Origin: an uncultured Oscillospiraceae bacterium | GTDB taxonomy: Bacteria > Bacillota > Clostridia > Oscillospirales > Ruminococcaceae | NCBI GenBank assembly: GCA_958448395.1 | Contig: CAUDDP010000049.1 | Coordinates: 1-17,405 of the forward strand | Length of the DNA stretch: 17,405 bases | Direction: 5' to 3' | Part shown: positions 6,724-14,132 of the stretch, in pieces | Position numbering within the stretch: the first letter of the stretch is position 1 | How the letters are laid out: every line of letters starts with the position of its first letter | Notes under the pieces: model-generated | What the model was told of the DNA's origin: nothing | Databases searched by the model: none | Seen by the model: only the letters and a program-made list of their open reading frames with translations | Made by a program: the position numbers and the translations under genes

Positions 6724-7659
6724 ATGGATTTTTTAAAACAATGTCCCCTTCTCATTTGTGTGTTACTGACCTCTCTTCTAATTCCATGGGAATTGCTAAA
6801 AGAGGATGAGAAAGAATCTGCTGCACCAACAGCAACTGCACAAATGACGACTACCACAACAGAAAGATCCACTACCACAGCAGCAGACAACGATGCACCA
6901 ATTCAAGCAGACAGTACCAACCTCCTCAACACCGATGACAATACACTGACTACCACAACGATAGAAACGGTCTCCAATGGCTATGTTACACTAGACAATG
7001 CTGATGAGAGCTATTTTGAAGATGCTCTGTTTATTGGAAACTCCCGTACAGTTGGCTTATATCTCTTCGGTGATATGCCAGAAAGTACAGATTTTTTTGC
7101 AGATGTTGGTCTGACCGTTTATGATGCTATGGAAGATTCCATTGAAGTTCCACCGCAAAGCGGTGCCTATGATACCCTTTCTGCTATGTTAAGTGCAAAA
7201 CAGTATGGAAAAATCTACATTATGTTCGGTATCAATGAACTGGGTACTGGTACATCAGAATCCTTTGCAGAATATTACAAGTCTGTTGTGGATCAAATTT
7301 GTCAGATGCAGCCGAATGCCATTGTATATATCCAAAGTATTATCAATGTATCTGCTTCTGCCGAAACCGATGTCATCAGCAATGCCAACATCAATGAAAA
7401 AAACATACTGCTGGAACAACTTGCAGACAACCAGCAAATTTTCTACATTGACCTGAATGCCACACTGGTAGACAGCAATGGCTATCTCAATTCCGACTAT
7501 ACCTCTGATGGGGTTCACCTCGGCGGCAGTTCTCTTCCACTTTGGAAAGACTGTCTGCTTACACATGCCATGCAGAAAAATACCACTTCTGCCGCAGAAA
7601 CCATGACAGAAATGCCTGAGAAATACGAGGACGAACCAACTGATACAGAAATAGAATAA
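6724..7659 (+). CDS. Membrane-anchored SGNH/GDSL-like hydrolase, partner of the MBOAT protein
   Basis: Predicted extracellular acyl-ester enzyme of 311 residues. A hydrophobic N-terminal anchor (about 7-22) is followed by a low-complexity linker with Thr runs (41-45, 50-52, 76-79), then the SGNH fold from about residue 93. Block I reads FIGNSRT (nucleophile Ser107, GNS in place of GDS). Block III carries Asn171 in MFGINELG. Block V is DGVHL (Asp262, His265), so a full Ser-His-Asp set is present. The C terminus is acidic. A site AGGAG (6713-6717) lies six bases before the ATG. In such pairs the MBOAT protein moves acetyl groups across the membrane and the SGNH protein transfers or removes them. 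That division of labour is inferred from other systems; this protein could be either transferase or esterase. Confidence 0.85.
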   Translation: MDFLKQCPLLICVLLTSLLIPWELLKEDEKESAAPTATAQMTTTTTERSTTTAADNDAPIQADSTNLLNTDDNTLTTTTIETVSNGYVTLDNADESYFEDALFIGNSRTVGLYLFGDMPESTDFFADVGLTVYDAMEDSIEVPPQSGAYDTLSAMLSAKQYGKIYIMFGINELGTGTSESFAEYYKSVVDQICQMQPNAIVYIQSIINVSASAETDVISNANINEKNILLEQLADNQQIFYIDLNATLVDSNGYLNSDYTSDGVHLGGSSLPLWKDCLLTHAMQKNTTSAAETMTEMPEKYEDEPTDTEIE

Positions 7660-7665
7660 CAAAAA

Positions 7666-7703
7666 ACAGGGCATCCTTTCCAAAAGATGTCCTGTATTTT
7701 TTT
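7666..7703 (+). terminator. Intrinsic terminator after the MBOAT-SGNH operon
   Basis: ACAGG(G)CATC..TTT pairs with AAA..GATG(T)CCTGT (7666-7678 with 7683-7695), followed by a seven-T tract (7697-7703). It begins six bases after the SGNH stop. Confidence 0.88.
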
Positions 7704-7773
7704 GACGTTTCCTCACATGGATTCTCTTGTCCCTGCATAGAATGCATTAGACTATCATGACAGGAGGCAGTCC

Positions 7774-9288
7774 ATGCAACGAAAAAGCATTCTTAAAGAT
7801 ACCATCCAACTGACCGCTGTACAATTCTTTTTAGAGTGTGTGAGCTTACTGCTGAATGTCTGGCTCACAAGACACCTTGGTGCAGCCACTGTTGGCATCA
7901 CTGCCTTAACAGGCTCATTTTTTCAGCTGGCAGCCACTGCTGCAAACGGCAACGGCTTTCTCTGTACCAGCCGCTTTGTCTCGGAAGAACTCGGCAAGCC
8001 AAACGGTAATCCAAATCGAGTACTGTCCTATGCAATGCTGTTTTGTCTGCTGCTTGGCGTTCCCATTTCCTGCTTGATTTTCTGCTGTGCAGAACCATTG
8101 AGCTTACGCTTTCTAAAAAGTGCAGACCTTGCCGCCCCAGTGCGTGTCTTTGCACTAATTTTACCACTTGGCGGCATCTGTTCTTGCCTAAAGGGATATC
8201 TGAATGCTGTCTGCCGTGTTGCCTATGCGGCAATCTGTGATATTGCAGAATGCCTGACACGCTGTGCTATACTGATATTTCTACTGCAAATACAAACGCT
8301 GCACACCAATGCATCTGTCTGCATGGCAATGGCAATCAGCACAGGCAGCAGTACTATAATCGGCTTTTTCTTCTTACTCTGGTTTTGCTGCAAAAGCCGT
8401 GTTTCTCATCCCGGAACCGTCAGTCTTTCTCTTGGACGGTATATTCGATTGGCAGTTCCCGTTCTCTTTGGTGGATGCTTAACTGCTGTTTTGAGCAGCA
8501 CCAACGATGCTCTCATTCCGGTGACCCTGCGGCAGGCTGGTAATTCCACAGAAGCAGCATTGAGCCAATTCGGTGTATTTGAAGCCATTGTCATTCCGGT
8601 GCTATTCTTCCCTTCCACGATTTTATGTGCACTCTCTGGTATTCTCATCACAGAAGCCGCCCGTGCAACAGCTGCTGGAAATCAAAAACGATTGCAGCAC
8701 CTTACTACTGCTGCCGTACAGCGTACCTTACAGCTTTCTATTTTTATTGCTGCTGGACTACTGGTATACGGCAATCTCATCGGCAGGTTACTGGACGGCG
8801 GTGATTTTGCCGGCTATCTCATTCGCCTGCTGGCTCCTGTTGTCCCATTTATCTATCTGGAAATTGTACTGGAAGCCCTCCTGAAAGGTATGGGACAGCA
8901 ATCCTTTTCCTCTATGAATTATCTTGTAGAATACACGATTCGTATTGCAATTGTATTGGTCTGCATTCCAAAAATCGGCTTTTATGGCATTGTGCTGTCC
9001 TATTATGCAAGCAATATCTATGGTAACTGTGGACGGCTCTGGAAAACCTGCCGTACAGCAAACATGCCATTTTCATTCTGGAAAATGCTAGGTCTTCCAT
9101 TATTTTCCGCAGCATTTGCGTTCCAAATCCCGCTGCTCTGCCTAAGGCTACTAAATGGAATGCCATTTGAATGGATTTGTTTATTGCCAGCAGGATTGCT
9201 TTATTTCTGGCTGCTGCGAAAATTTGCGATGCGACCTCCACTTACATTTCGGCGTATGTCACATGAAAGTGCTTGTCATTCCGGATAA
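7774..9288 (+). CDS. Lipid-linked oligosaccharide flippase-like protein, SpoVB/PST family (MOP superfamily)
   Basis: Polytopic membrane protein of 504 residues, with about 12-14 hydrophobic helices by eye. Its opening (residues 1-50: LKDTIQLTAVQFFLECVSLL, NVWLTRHLGAATVGITALTG) is the standard start of SpoVB-like polysaccharide-export proteins. The GYLNAV segment (about 141-146) and LLKGMGQQSFSSMNYLVE (368-385) also fit. The family moves lipid-linked sugars across the membrane; SpoVB itself works in spore cortex synthesis, others in capsule or teichuronic-acid export. An AGGAGG site (7762-7767) lies six bases before ATG 7774. No strong sigma-A promoter is visible, although CATAGAAT at 7736-7743 resembles a sigma-E -10 (CATACAnT) without a clear -35. 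The gene follows the surface-acetylation operon but is separated from it by a terminator, so a shared polymer is possible but unproven. Confidence 0.82.
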   Translation: MQRKSILKDTIQLTAVQFFLECVSLLLNVWLTRHLGAATVGITALTGSFFQLAATAANGNGFLCTSRFVSEELGKPNGNPNRVLSYAMLFCLLLGVPISCLIFCCAEPLSLRFLKSADLAAPVRVFALILPLGGICSCLKGYLNAVCRVAYAAICDIAECLTRCAILIFLLQIQTLHTNASVCMAMAISTGSSTIIGFFFLLWFCCKSRVSHPGTVSLSLGRYIRLAVPVLFGGCLTAVLSSTNDALIPVTLRQAGNSTEAALSQFGVFEAIVIPVLFFPSTILCALSGILITEAARATAAGNQKRLQHLTTAAVQRTLQLSIFIAAGLLVYGNLIGRLLDGGDFAGYLIRLLAPVVPFIYLEIVLEALLKGMGQQSFSSMNYLVEYTIRIAIVLVCIPKIGFYGIVLSYYASNIYGNCGRLWKTCRTANMPFSFWKMLGLPLFSAAFAFQIPLLCLRLLNGMPFEWICLLPAGLLYFWLLRKFAMRPPLTFRRMSHESACHSG

Positions 9289-9304
9289 TGATAAGAATTA
9301 TAAC

Positions 9305-9319
9305 TATGCAGAATGCATA
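9305..9319. repeat. Small palindrome between convergent genes
   Basis: TATGCA-GAA-TGCATA forms a perfect 6-bp stem with a three-base loop in the 40-base gap between the flippase stop and the convergent deacylase stop. On the minus strand it is followed by a moderately T-rich tail, so it could act as a weak terminator for the deacylase. Confidence 0.35.
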
Positions 9320-9328
9320 CAAGCTGCC

Positions 9329-9814
9329 TTATATTGTAATATCTGCAAAGATAGAATTAGTCAGCTTCTGTATTGCAGACGGTGCCAATTCTAACTGATG
9401 CCCAATTTTTCCGGCACTGCATAAAATCGTTTCAAACTGCAAAGCAGTTTCATCCATCACAGTCGGAAACAGCTTCTTCATTCCAATTGGCGAACAACCA
9501 CCGTGCACATATCCTGTCAATGGCAGCAATTCTTTCTCCTTAATCATAGAAATTGCTTTTTCTCCAACAGCAGCGGCTGCCTTTTTTAGATGCAGTGTCT
9601 TGGCAACTGGCAGCATAAACACATAGTGTTCTCCAGATTTTCCAACAGTCACCAAGGTTTTAAAAACCTGCTCCACTGGCTGTTCCAGTGCCGCTGCCAA
9701 CTCTACGCCTGTATTTTCTTTGGTTGCCTTTTCCCAAATGCGATGTTGATACGGGATTTTCTCCCGCTCTAAAATCCGAATCGCATTTGTCTTTTCCAAT
9801 TTTTCTTTTGCCAT
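9329..9814 (-). CDS. ybaK: YbaK/EbsC-type Cys-tRNA(Pro) deacylase
   Basis: Editing protein that hydrolyses cysteine wrongly attached to tRNA-Pro; free-standing INS-type domain, cytoplasmic. The 161 residues match the family length. Signature elements: KTNAIRILEREKIPY (8-22), FKTLVTVG (51-58) with the catalytic Lys52, PVAKTLHLKKAA (69-80), GYVHGGCSPIGMKK (101-114) and SAGKIGHQLELAP (133-145). The frame is open upstream as far as an ATG at 9869-9871, but the ATG at 9812-9814 is preferred. It starts the conserved protein and has AAAGGTGG upstream (complement of 9823-9830); the upstream extension would run through a hairpin region. The gene lies downstream of the unrecognised membrane protein on the same strand with a 96-base gap, and may be co-transcribed. 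Cysteinyl specificity is inferred from the family. Confidence 0.92.
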   Translation of the reverse strand: MAKEKLEKTNAIRILEREKIPYQHRIWEKATKENTGVELAAALEQPVEQVFKTLVTVGKSGEHYVFMLPVAKTLHLKKAAAAVGEKAISMIKEKELLPLTGYVHGGCSPIGMKKLFPTVMDETALQFETILCSAGKIGHQLELAPSAIQKLTNSIFADITI

Positions 9815-9834
9815 GTAAAAAACCACCTTTCCTA

Positions 9835-9889
9835 TGCAATCAAAATTCCATTGCATACAGCAAGCGGACACCCATTGCAGATGTCCGCT
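9835..9889 (-). repeat. Two hairpins in the gap between the membrane-protein gene and ybaK
   Basis: The first, in minus-strand order, has perfect 8-bp arms AGCGGACA (9863-9870) / TGTCCGCT (9882-9889). The second has TGCAAT (9835-9840) / ATTGCA (9850-9855). The GC-rich hairpin has a pyrimidine/T-rich tail only on the plus strand (9890-9903), the wrong side for the minus-strand genes. It may reduce read-through or be a processing point; it is not a canonical terminator for its neighbours. Confidence 0.5.
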
Positions 9890-9910
9890 CTCTTTCTTTT
9901 TCCATCAGAA

Positions 9911-10831
9911 TTATTTAAATGCTGAAATTGCGTGTTTGGATGGGGAGAAATAATCCTCCAATACTGCAATGTAGGAACGGAAACAAACTTTATCATTGAC
10001 ATACATAACATCATTGTTTTGCGGCACACCGAGCCGCTCCAAATCCTGATCTGTCAGATTCCGCAAATAAATCGTTGCCGTTTCATCATAGCCAAGTACC
10101 TTTTTATCGTTGTCAGAAAGCCGCAAGGTGACATCCTGTGAAATTGCAAGCAATTCTTCTGTAATCTGCTGCCGGGTTTGCGTTTCCCAACGAATGACAG
10201 TTTCTGATTGCATTGGACGTTCCAGTGAAACCGTTCGCTCATAGCCCTCAGCACGAAATTCCATTACACCAAGGTTGACATCGAAATCATTCGGTTCTAC
10301 AATTACAACCGTGCTGCCATTGGAACTGTCTTCTGTATTGATTACCTCATAACGATATTTTCGAGAAGGTGCCACACCACTTTCCACCAAGTTTGTTGTC
10401 ATAGAGGTAGAGAACAGGGAAATGCCAAGAAAGTATGCCAAAGACCCGAGCACATAAAGCAGCAGGAAGATAGTACCAAAGACTGTCTTTACTGTCTCAG
10501 TGCAGCCACATAGGAAAAATGCCAGCAATGCGGTAACCACCAATGGTACAAGCAATTCCCACTCTCCAAAACAAAGTAGTACAGTTGGCAACAACACAGG
10601 CAACAACAGAACACTACATATTTTCGTTAAAATTTGTCGGCGAGAATAGAGCATCGCCGCCAATGCCCCACCGGAAATCAGAATCAAAACCAGACAGCAT
10701 ACTGCTTTCTGCGGAATTTCTACTGTATAGAAAAAGCTAAGAGCTGCCAAGATAATCATTAACAGACAATACAACAGGCTAATGACAGACATCGCTCGTT
10801 TTCTTCCAATGTTTGTATGAAATTGTTCCAT
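9911..10831 (-). CDS. Uncharacterised membrane protein with a C-terminal soluble domain
   Basis: I do not recognise this protein. Of 306 residues, the first 140 carry about five hydrophobic segments (about 14-34, 42-62, 70-87, 91-110, 116-137), with basic RRK/SRR loops. The remaining 160 residues are polar and look like a folded alpha/beta domain (VVIVEPNDFDVNLGVMEFR; TRQQITEELLAISQDVTLRLSD; YDETATIYLRNLTDQDLERLGV; CFRSYIAVLEDYF near the end). I see no catalytic motif, no signal peptide cleavage site and no lipid-attachment cysteine. The ATG at 10829-10831 has a weak AAAGG site and its own promoter. A topology with a long terminal domain suggests sensing or envelope assembly, but this is guesswork. 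It lies upstream of ybaK on the same strand; no functional link is evident. Confidence 0.75.
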   Translation of the reverse strand: MEQFHTNIGRKRAMSVISLLYCLLMIILAALSFFYTVEIPQKAVCCLVLILISGGALAAMLYSRRQILTKICSVLLLPVLLPTVLLCFGEWELLVPLVVTALLAFFLCGCTETVKTVFGTIFLLLYVLGSLAYFLGISLFSTSMTTNLVESGVAPSRKYRYEVINTEDSSNGSTVVIVEPNDFDVNLGVMEFRAEGYERTVSLERPMQSETVIRWETQTRQQITEELLAISQDVTLRLSDNDKKVLGYDETATIYLRNLTDQDLERLGVPQNNDVMYVNDKVCFRSYIAVLEDYFSPSKHAISAFK

Positions 10832-10914
10832 AATACGCCTTTATTTTCTGTCAGTCAAAAACTGGAACAGAAACTCCTTTCTAATATGCTGAAATAAGAC
10901 AATACTTCCTTGTT

Positions 10915-10943
10915 ATTATAACATTTTTTTCTGGTTGTGACAA
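10915..10943 (-). promoter_or_regulatory. Promoter of the uncharacterised membrane protein
   Basis: Minus strand: -35 TTGTCA (complement of 10938-10943), 17-base spacer, perfect -10 TATAAT (complement of 10915-10920). The leader is about 77 bases. It contains AGAAA-GGAG-TTTCT (complement of about 10871-10884), a small stem with a ribosome-site-like loop. Confidence 0.75.
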
Positions 10944-11070
10944 GACCTATTCTAAAAAAATATTTTTACAAATTACAGAAGCTCCTGTTTTCTCATCCTT
11001 TACAAGCATCGTGTTTTCTGCCAGTGTTAGCATTCAAAAACGAGAGCGTGTGTAAATTTTTCCATATTAC

Positions 11071-11099
11071 TTTACTTTTTTGAAAAATGCGTGTATAAT
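11071..11099 (+). promoter_or_regulatory. Promoter of the VanZ-like gene
   Basis: TTTACT (11071-11076), 17-base spacer, TATAAT (11094-11099). It is divergent from the promoter at 10915-10943. The 127 bases between the two (10944-11070) show no further feature. Confidence 0.75.
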
Positions 11100-11137
11100 A
11101 AAAAATATTCCGATATTGAGAAAGAAGGTTATTTTTG

Positions 11138-11653
11138 ATGCAATCAAAAAAATTATATCAAAACTCTGTTTTTTGGCTCTGCTGTACGCTCATCTGGTGC
11201 ATTGTTATTTTCTGCTTTTCTGCCCAAGATGCAACCGCCTCTACCGCAGTCAGTGATGGTGTATTACATAAAATTGCAGAAATTTGCACTGCATGGATTC
11301 CAGCCGATGCAGCAGAAATAGACAGCGACAATCACGCCTCCATGGCGTTTCTCATCCGCAAAATCGCTCATTTCACGCTCTATTTTATCCTTGGAACATT
11401 CTCTTCCGCAACGATGCTTTCTTTTACAAACAATCATAATCGTTCCCTGCGGTCTGGCTGGTTTTGTGCTTGGAGCTTCTGTGTTTTTTATGCTGTTACA
11501 GATGAATTTCATCAGCTTTTTGTTCCCGGAAGAACCGGGAGGGTATTCGATATTGGCATTGATAGTCTTGGCGCACTGCTCAGCAGTTTACTGCTTCTAT
11601 TTTTTATACAGCGTTCTGTTCGTCGAAATCAAAAACCAGAAAACGGTGTTTGA
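11138..11653 (+). CDS. VanZ-like family membrane protein
   Basis: Small integral membrane protein of 171 residues with about four helices. Family signatures are clear: FCFSAQ (27-32 from ATG) after the first helix, RKIAHFTLYFILG in the middle, and the terminal block YAVTDEFHQLFVPGRTGRVFDIGIDSLGA. VanZ lowers susceptibility to teicoplanin in some resistance clusters, but most homologues are chromosomal proteins of unknown role, and no other van genes surround this one. The reading frame also includes a TTG at 11135. The ATG at 11138 is preferred because the AAGAAGG site at 11122-11128 is then nine bases away. The last 25 bases overlap the end of sigK on the opposite strand, leaving no room for separate terminators. 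Confidence 0.9.
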   Translation: MQSKKLYQNSVFWLCCTLIWCIVIFCFSAQDATASTAVSDGVLHKIAEICTAWIPADAAEIDSDNHASMAFLIRKIAHFTLYFILGTFSSATMLSFTNNHNRSLRSGWFCAWSFCVFYAVTDEFHQLFVPGRTGRVFDIGIDSLGALLSSLLLLFFIQRSVRRNQKPENGV

Positions 11654-12324
11654 TCATACTGTTTTCGCAAAATCGCAATGGCACGTTTCTCCAGCCGTGA
11701 AACATAGGAACGAGAAATGCCCATCTTTTTCGCAACCTCTCGTTGTGTCATAGGAATTTGCCCATAAAGCCCATACCGATGCACCAGAATCTCCACCTCT
11801 CTTGGAGAAAGCGAATTTTGCAGAAACTGATACAGCTGCTGGGTCTGCATTTGAGCGGCAACCTGTTCCTGAATATCGCTGCCATCCTCCATAATATCCA
11901 GCAAAGTCAACTGATTACCGTCTTTGTCTGTATCAATTGGCTCTCCCATAGAGATAGCATCCCCTTGTTTCCGACAAGTGCGGAAGTGCATGAGAATTTC
12001 ATTTTCGATACAGCGGCTTGCATAAGTGGCAAAACGTGCCCCTTTTTCATAGTCAAATGTAGAAACCGCTTTCATCAATCCAACCGTACCAATGGAAAGC
12101 AGATCCTCCTGCTCTACCTGATTGGCATAATACTTTTTAATAATGTGTGCCACCAGACGCATATTATGCAGAATCAGCTTTTCTCTGGCACTGTTATCCC
12201 CGTCTTTCATTTTTTGAAAGCACAGCAACTCTTCTTTCTGAGAGAGCGGTTTTCGAAATGCACCAGATGTTTCAACATGCAGAAAAAAACAGATTAAATT
12301 TTGCAGTAGTGTGGATAATAACAT
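11629..12324 (-). CDS. sigK: Sporulation sigma factor, sigma-K, with a pro-sequence-like N terminus
   Basis: Late mother-cell sigma factor that directs RNA polymerase to spore-coat and maturation genes. The 231 residues agree with SigK length (about 230-240). The hydrophobic head (1-20, MLLSTLLQNLICFFLHVETS) resembles the inhibitory pro-sequence of B. subtilis pro-sigma-K, and is followed by the typical FRKPLSQKEE (23-32). Region 2 includes AREKLILHNMRLVAHIIKKY (46-65), EDLLSIGTVGLMKAVSTFD (73-91) and ARFATYASRCIENEILMHFR (96-115). Region 4 carries LSPREVEILVHRYGL (172-186) and the helix-turn-helix TQREVAKKMGISRSYVSRLEKRA (193-215). The frame stays open further upstream, but ATG 12322-12324 gives the conserved start with a G-rich ribosome site. 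The gene is uninterrupted: no skin-type element. Its end overlaps the vanZ-like gene by 25 bases. Confidence 0.93.
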   Translation of the reverse strand: MLLSTLLQNLICFFLHVETSGAFRKPLSQKEELLCFQKMKDGDNSAREKLILHNMRLVAHIIKKYYANQVEQEDLLSIGTVGLMKAVSTFDYEKGARFATYASRCIENEILMHFRTCRKQGDAISMGEPIDTDKDGNQLTLLDIMEDGSDIQEQVAAQMQTQQLYQFLQNSLSPREVEILVHRYGLYGQIPMTQREVAKKMGISRSYVSRLEKRAIAILRKQYDQTPFSGF

Positions 12325-12356
12325 AAATACACCCCCATTTTTCCCTCTATCTATAT

Positions 12357-12383
12357 GCTGACATGAAATTGTCCTATGTCGGC
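12357..12383 (-). promoter_or_regulatory. Palindrome and possible developmental promoter upstream of sigK
   Basis: Imperfect palindrome GCTGACAT (12357-12364) / ATGTCGGC (12376-12383), eight pairs with one G-T. On the minus strand the loop contains GGACAA, which resembles the core of SpoIIID sites, and the palindrome is followed by CATATAGAT, loosely similar to sigma-E/sigma-K -10 elements. In B. subtilis sigK is transcribed by sigma-E and sigma-K with SpoIIID. The match here is partial and the assignment is inference. Confidence 0.35.
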
Positions 12384-12493
12384 AATTTCTTTTTATCTTA
12401 TGATTTTTTCTGATCTTATCCCATTCTGTTTTTCCTTTTCTGTCAATCATTTTTGTATACTTTGTTTAGAAATTTGCGGTACTCCCCATCAGC

Positions 12494-12522
12494 TTGCAAT
12501 TTTCATTTTATTGTGCTATAAT
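12494..12522 (+). promoter_or_regulatory. Sigma-A promoter of the cls-mrp operon
   Basis: TTGCAA (12494-12499), 17-base spacer, TATAAT (12517-12522) with a TGC extension. The start is near 12529, giving a leader of about 44 bases. Confidence 0.83.
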
Positions 12523-12572
12523 AACAACAGCAATTGCCGAACAGATTGGTATGATGTCAGGAGGAGTTTCGT

Positions 12573-14102
12573 TTGAAAAAAATATGGAAATTTTTGTTCA
12601 GTCAAAATACACTGTACATCTTACTCATGCTCATACAACTGGCATTTCTGGTGCTGTCTGTTTTATTTTTAAATCAAAATTACGCATGGGTATACGGTGC
12701 ACTTCTTCTGTTAAATGGCTTGATGATCATTTATATTACCAATTCCAGAAAAAATCCAAGCTATAAAATTTCCTGGCTGGTAGTGATTGCTGTATTGCCA
12801 ATTTTCGGCAGTCTGACTTATCTCTTTCTCAAGACCAGAAAAGATACCCGTAACTTTTTCCGCAACTATGAAGAACAGATGAGAAAAACGCTCTCTTTTC
12901 TCCCACAAGAACCGGAGGCTGCAAAACACTTACTGGAACATAGCCAACAGTTCTATAACCTCTCCACCTACCTGCAACACACCGGTTTTCCTGTTTATGA
13001 ACAGACCAATGTCACCTATTTCCCACTTGGTGAAGACCAGTTTGCAGAGATGAAAAATCGTCTCCGGCAAGCAAAACGCTTTATCTTCATTGAATATTTT
13101 ATCATTGCACCGGGAAAAATGTGGAATGAATTTCTGGAAATTCTGATTGACCGTGCTCGTGCAGGCGTCGAAATTCGACTGATGTATGACGGCATCGGAA
13201 CAAAATTTTTTTCAACGGATGATTTTATTGAAATTGCGAAAAAACATCATATTCAGTGTAAGATCTTCAATCCATTCCGCCCGCTGCTCTCCTCTGCACA
13301 GAACAATCGTGACCATCGAAAAATTCTTGTCATTGATGGCAACATCGCCTTTAACGGTGGAACCAATCTTGCGGATGAATACATCAATGAAAAGGTTCGC
13401 TTTGGTCACTGGAAAGATACTGCTATCATGTTAGAAGGTGCAGCTGTCTGGAGCTATACCATGATGTTTTTACAACTCTGGAATATGCAGCAGCCAAACA
13501 AAAAAGAAGCCTACTCACAGTACCGCCCGACAAAATTACCCAGACAAACCAACGGCGGTTTTATTCAGCCATTCGGTGACAGTCCCACCGCTGAGGATCT
13601 AAAAGGCGTTATGGTTTATTTGGATCTGATCTCCAATGCCAAACACTATGTCTATATTGAAACGCCCTATCTGATTCCCGACCATGACCTGCTCACTGCC
13701 CTCAAGCTGGCGGCAGGAAAGGGTGTAGATGTGCGGATTATTACACCGCACATTCCAGATAAATGGTATGTTTATCAAATTGCGTGGAATTACTATCAGG
13801 AGCTGCTAGAGGCCGGCGTAAAAATTTTTGAATATACCCCCGGCTTTATTCATGCAAAATGTTTTATTGTAGATGATGAATTGGCAGTTCTCGGAACAAT
13901 CAATTTGGATTACCGCAGCCTGTACCTGCATTTTGAATGTGCCTCTTTGATTTACCACTGCAATGTCATTCAGGCCATGCTGGCAGATTTCCTAAAAACA
14001 CAGAGGCGGTCACTGCCTATTACGCTGGAGGACTGCAAAAATCGAAAATGGTACCAAAAATGCAACAGCTATGTACTGGGACTATTTGCCCCATTGCTAT
14101 AA
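12573..14102 (+). CDS. cls: Cardiolipin synthase (phospholipase D superfamily)
   Basis: Membrane enzyme that condenses two phosphatidylglycerols to cardiolipin and glycerol. The 509 residues are standard. Two N-terminal membrane helices (about 13-33 and 37-56) plus the PLDc_N-type segment (68-88) precede two catalytic halves. Each half bears an HKD motif: His248, Lys250, Asp255 in DHRKILVIDG with NGGTNLADEY after it, and His427, Lys429, Asp434 in HAKCFIVDD followed by GTINLDYRSL. The start is TTG at 12573, eight bases after AGGAGG (12559-12564). No ATG is available in frame nearby; the next in-frame Met lies at residue 19, inside the first helix. The mrp gene follows after 30 bases, so the two are probably one operon. 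Confidence 0.95.
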   Translation: MKKIWKFLFSQNTLYILLMLIQLAFLVLSVLFLNQNYAWVYGALLLLNGLMIIYITNSRKNPSYKISWLVVIAVLPIFGSLTYLFLKTRKDTRNFFRNYEEQMRKTLSFLPQEPEAAKHLLEHSQQFYNLSTYLQHTGFPVYEQTNVTYFPLGEDQFAEMKNRLRQAKRFIFIEYFIIAPGKMWNEFLEILIDRARAGVEIRLMYDGIGTKFFSTDDFIEIAKKHHIQCKIFNPFRPLLSSAQNNRDHRKILVIDGNIAFNGGTNLADEYINEKVRFGHWKDTAIMLEGAAVWSYTMMFLQLWNMQQPNKKEAYSQYRPTKLPRQTNGGFIQPFGDSPTAEDLKGVMVYLDLISNAKHYVYIETPYLIPDHDLLTALKLAAGKGVDVRIITPHIPDKWYVYQIAWNYYQELLEAGVKIFEYTPGFIHAKCFIVDDELAVLGTINLDYRSLYLHFECASLIYHCNVIQAMLADFLKTQRRSLPITLEDCKNRKWYQKCNSYVLGLFAPLL

Positions 14103-14132
14103 CTATAACAATTATAAAAGGAGGATTGCAAT

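Noticed and set aside
9815..9871. Upstream ATG extending ybaK by 19 residues
   Set aside because: The extension is not family-like and crosses the intergenic hairpin region. The ATG at 9812-9814 has its own AAAGGTGG site and begins the conserved domain.
11138..11653. vanZ and vanY homologues as a glycopeptide-resistance cluster
   Set aside because: They are about 8 kb apart, on opposite strands, and no vanH/vanA/vanX or vanR/vanS genes occur in the window.
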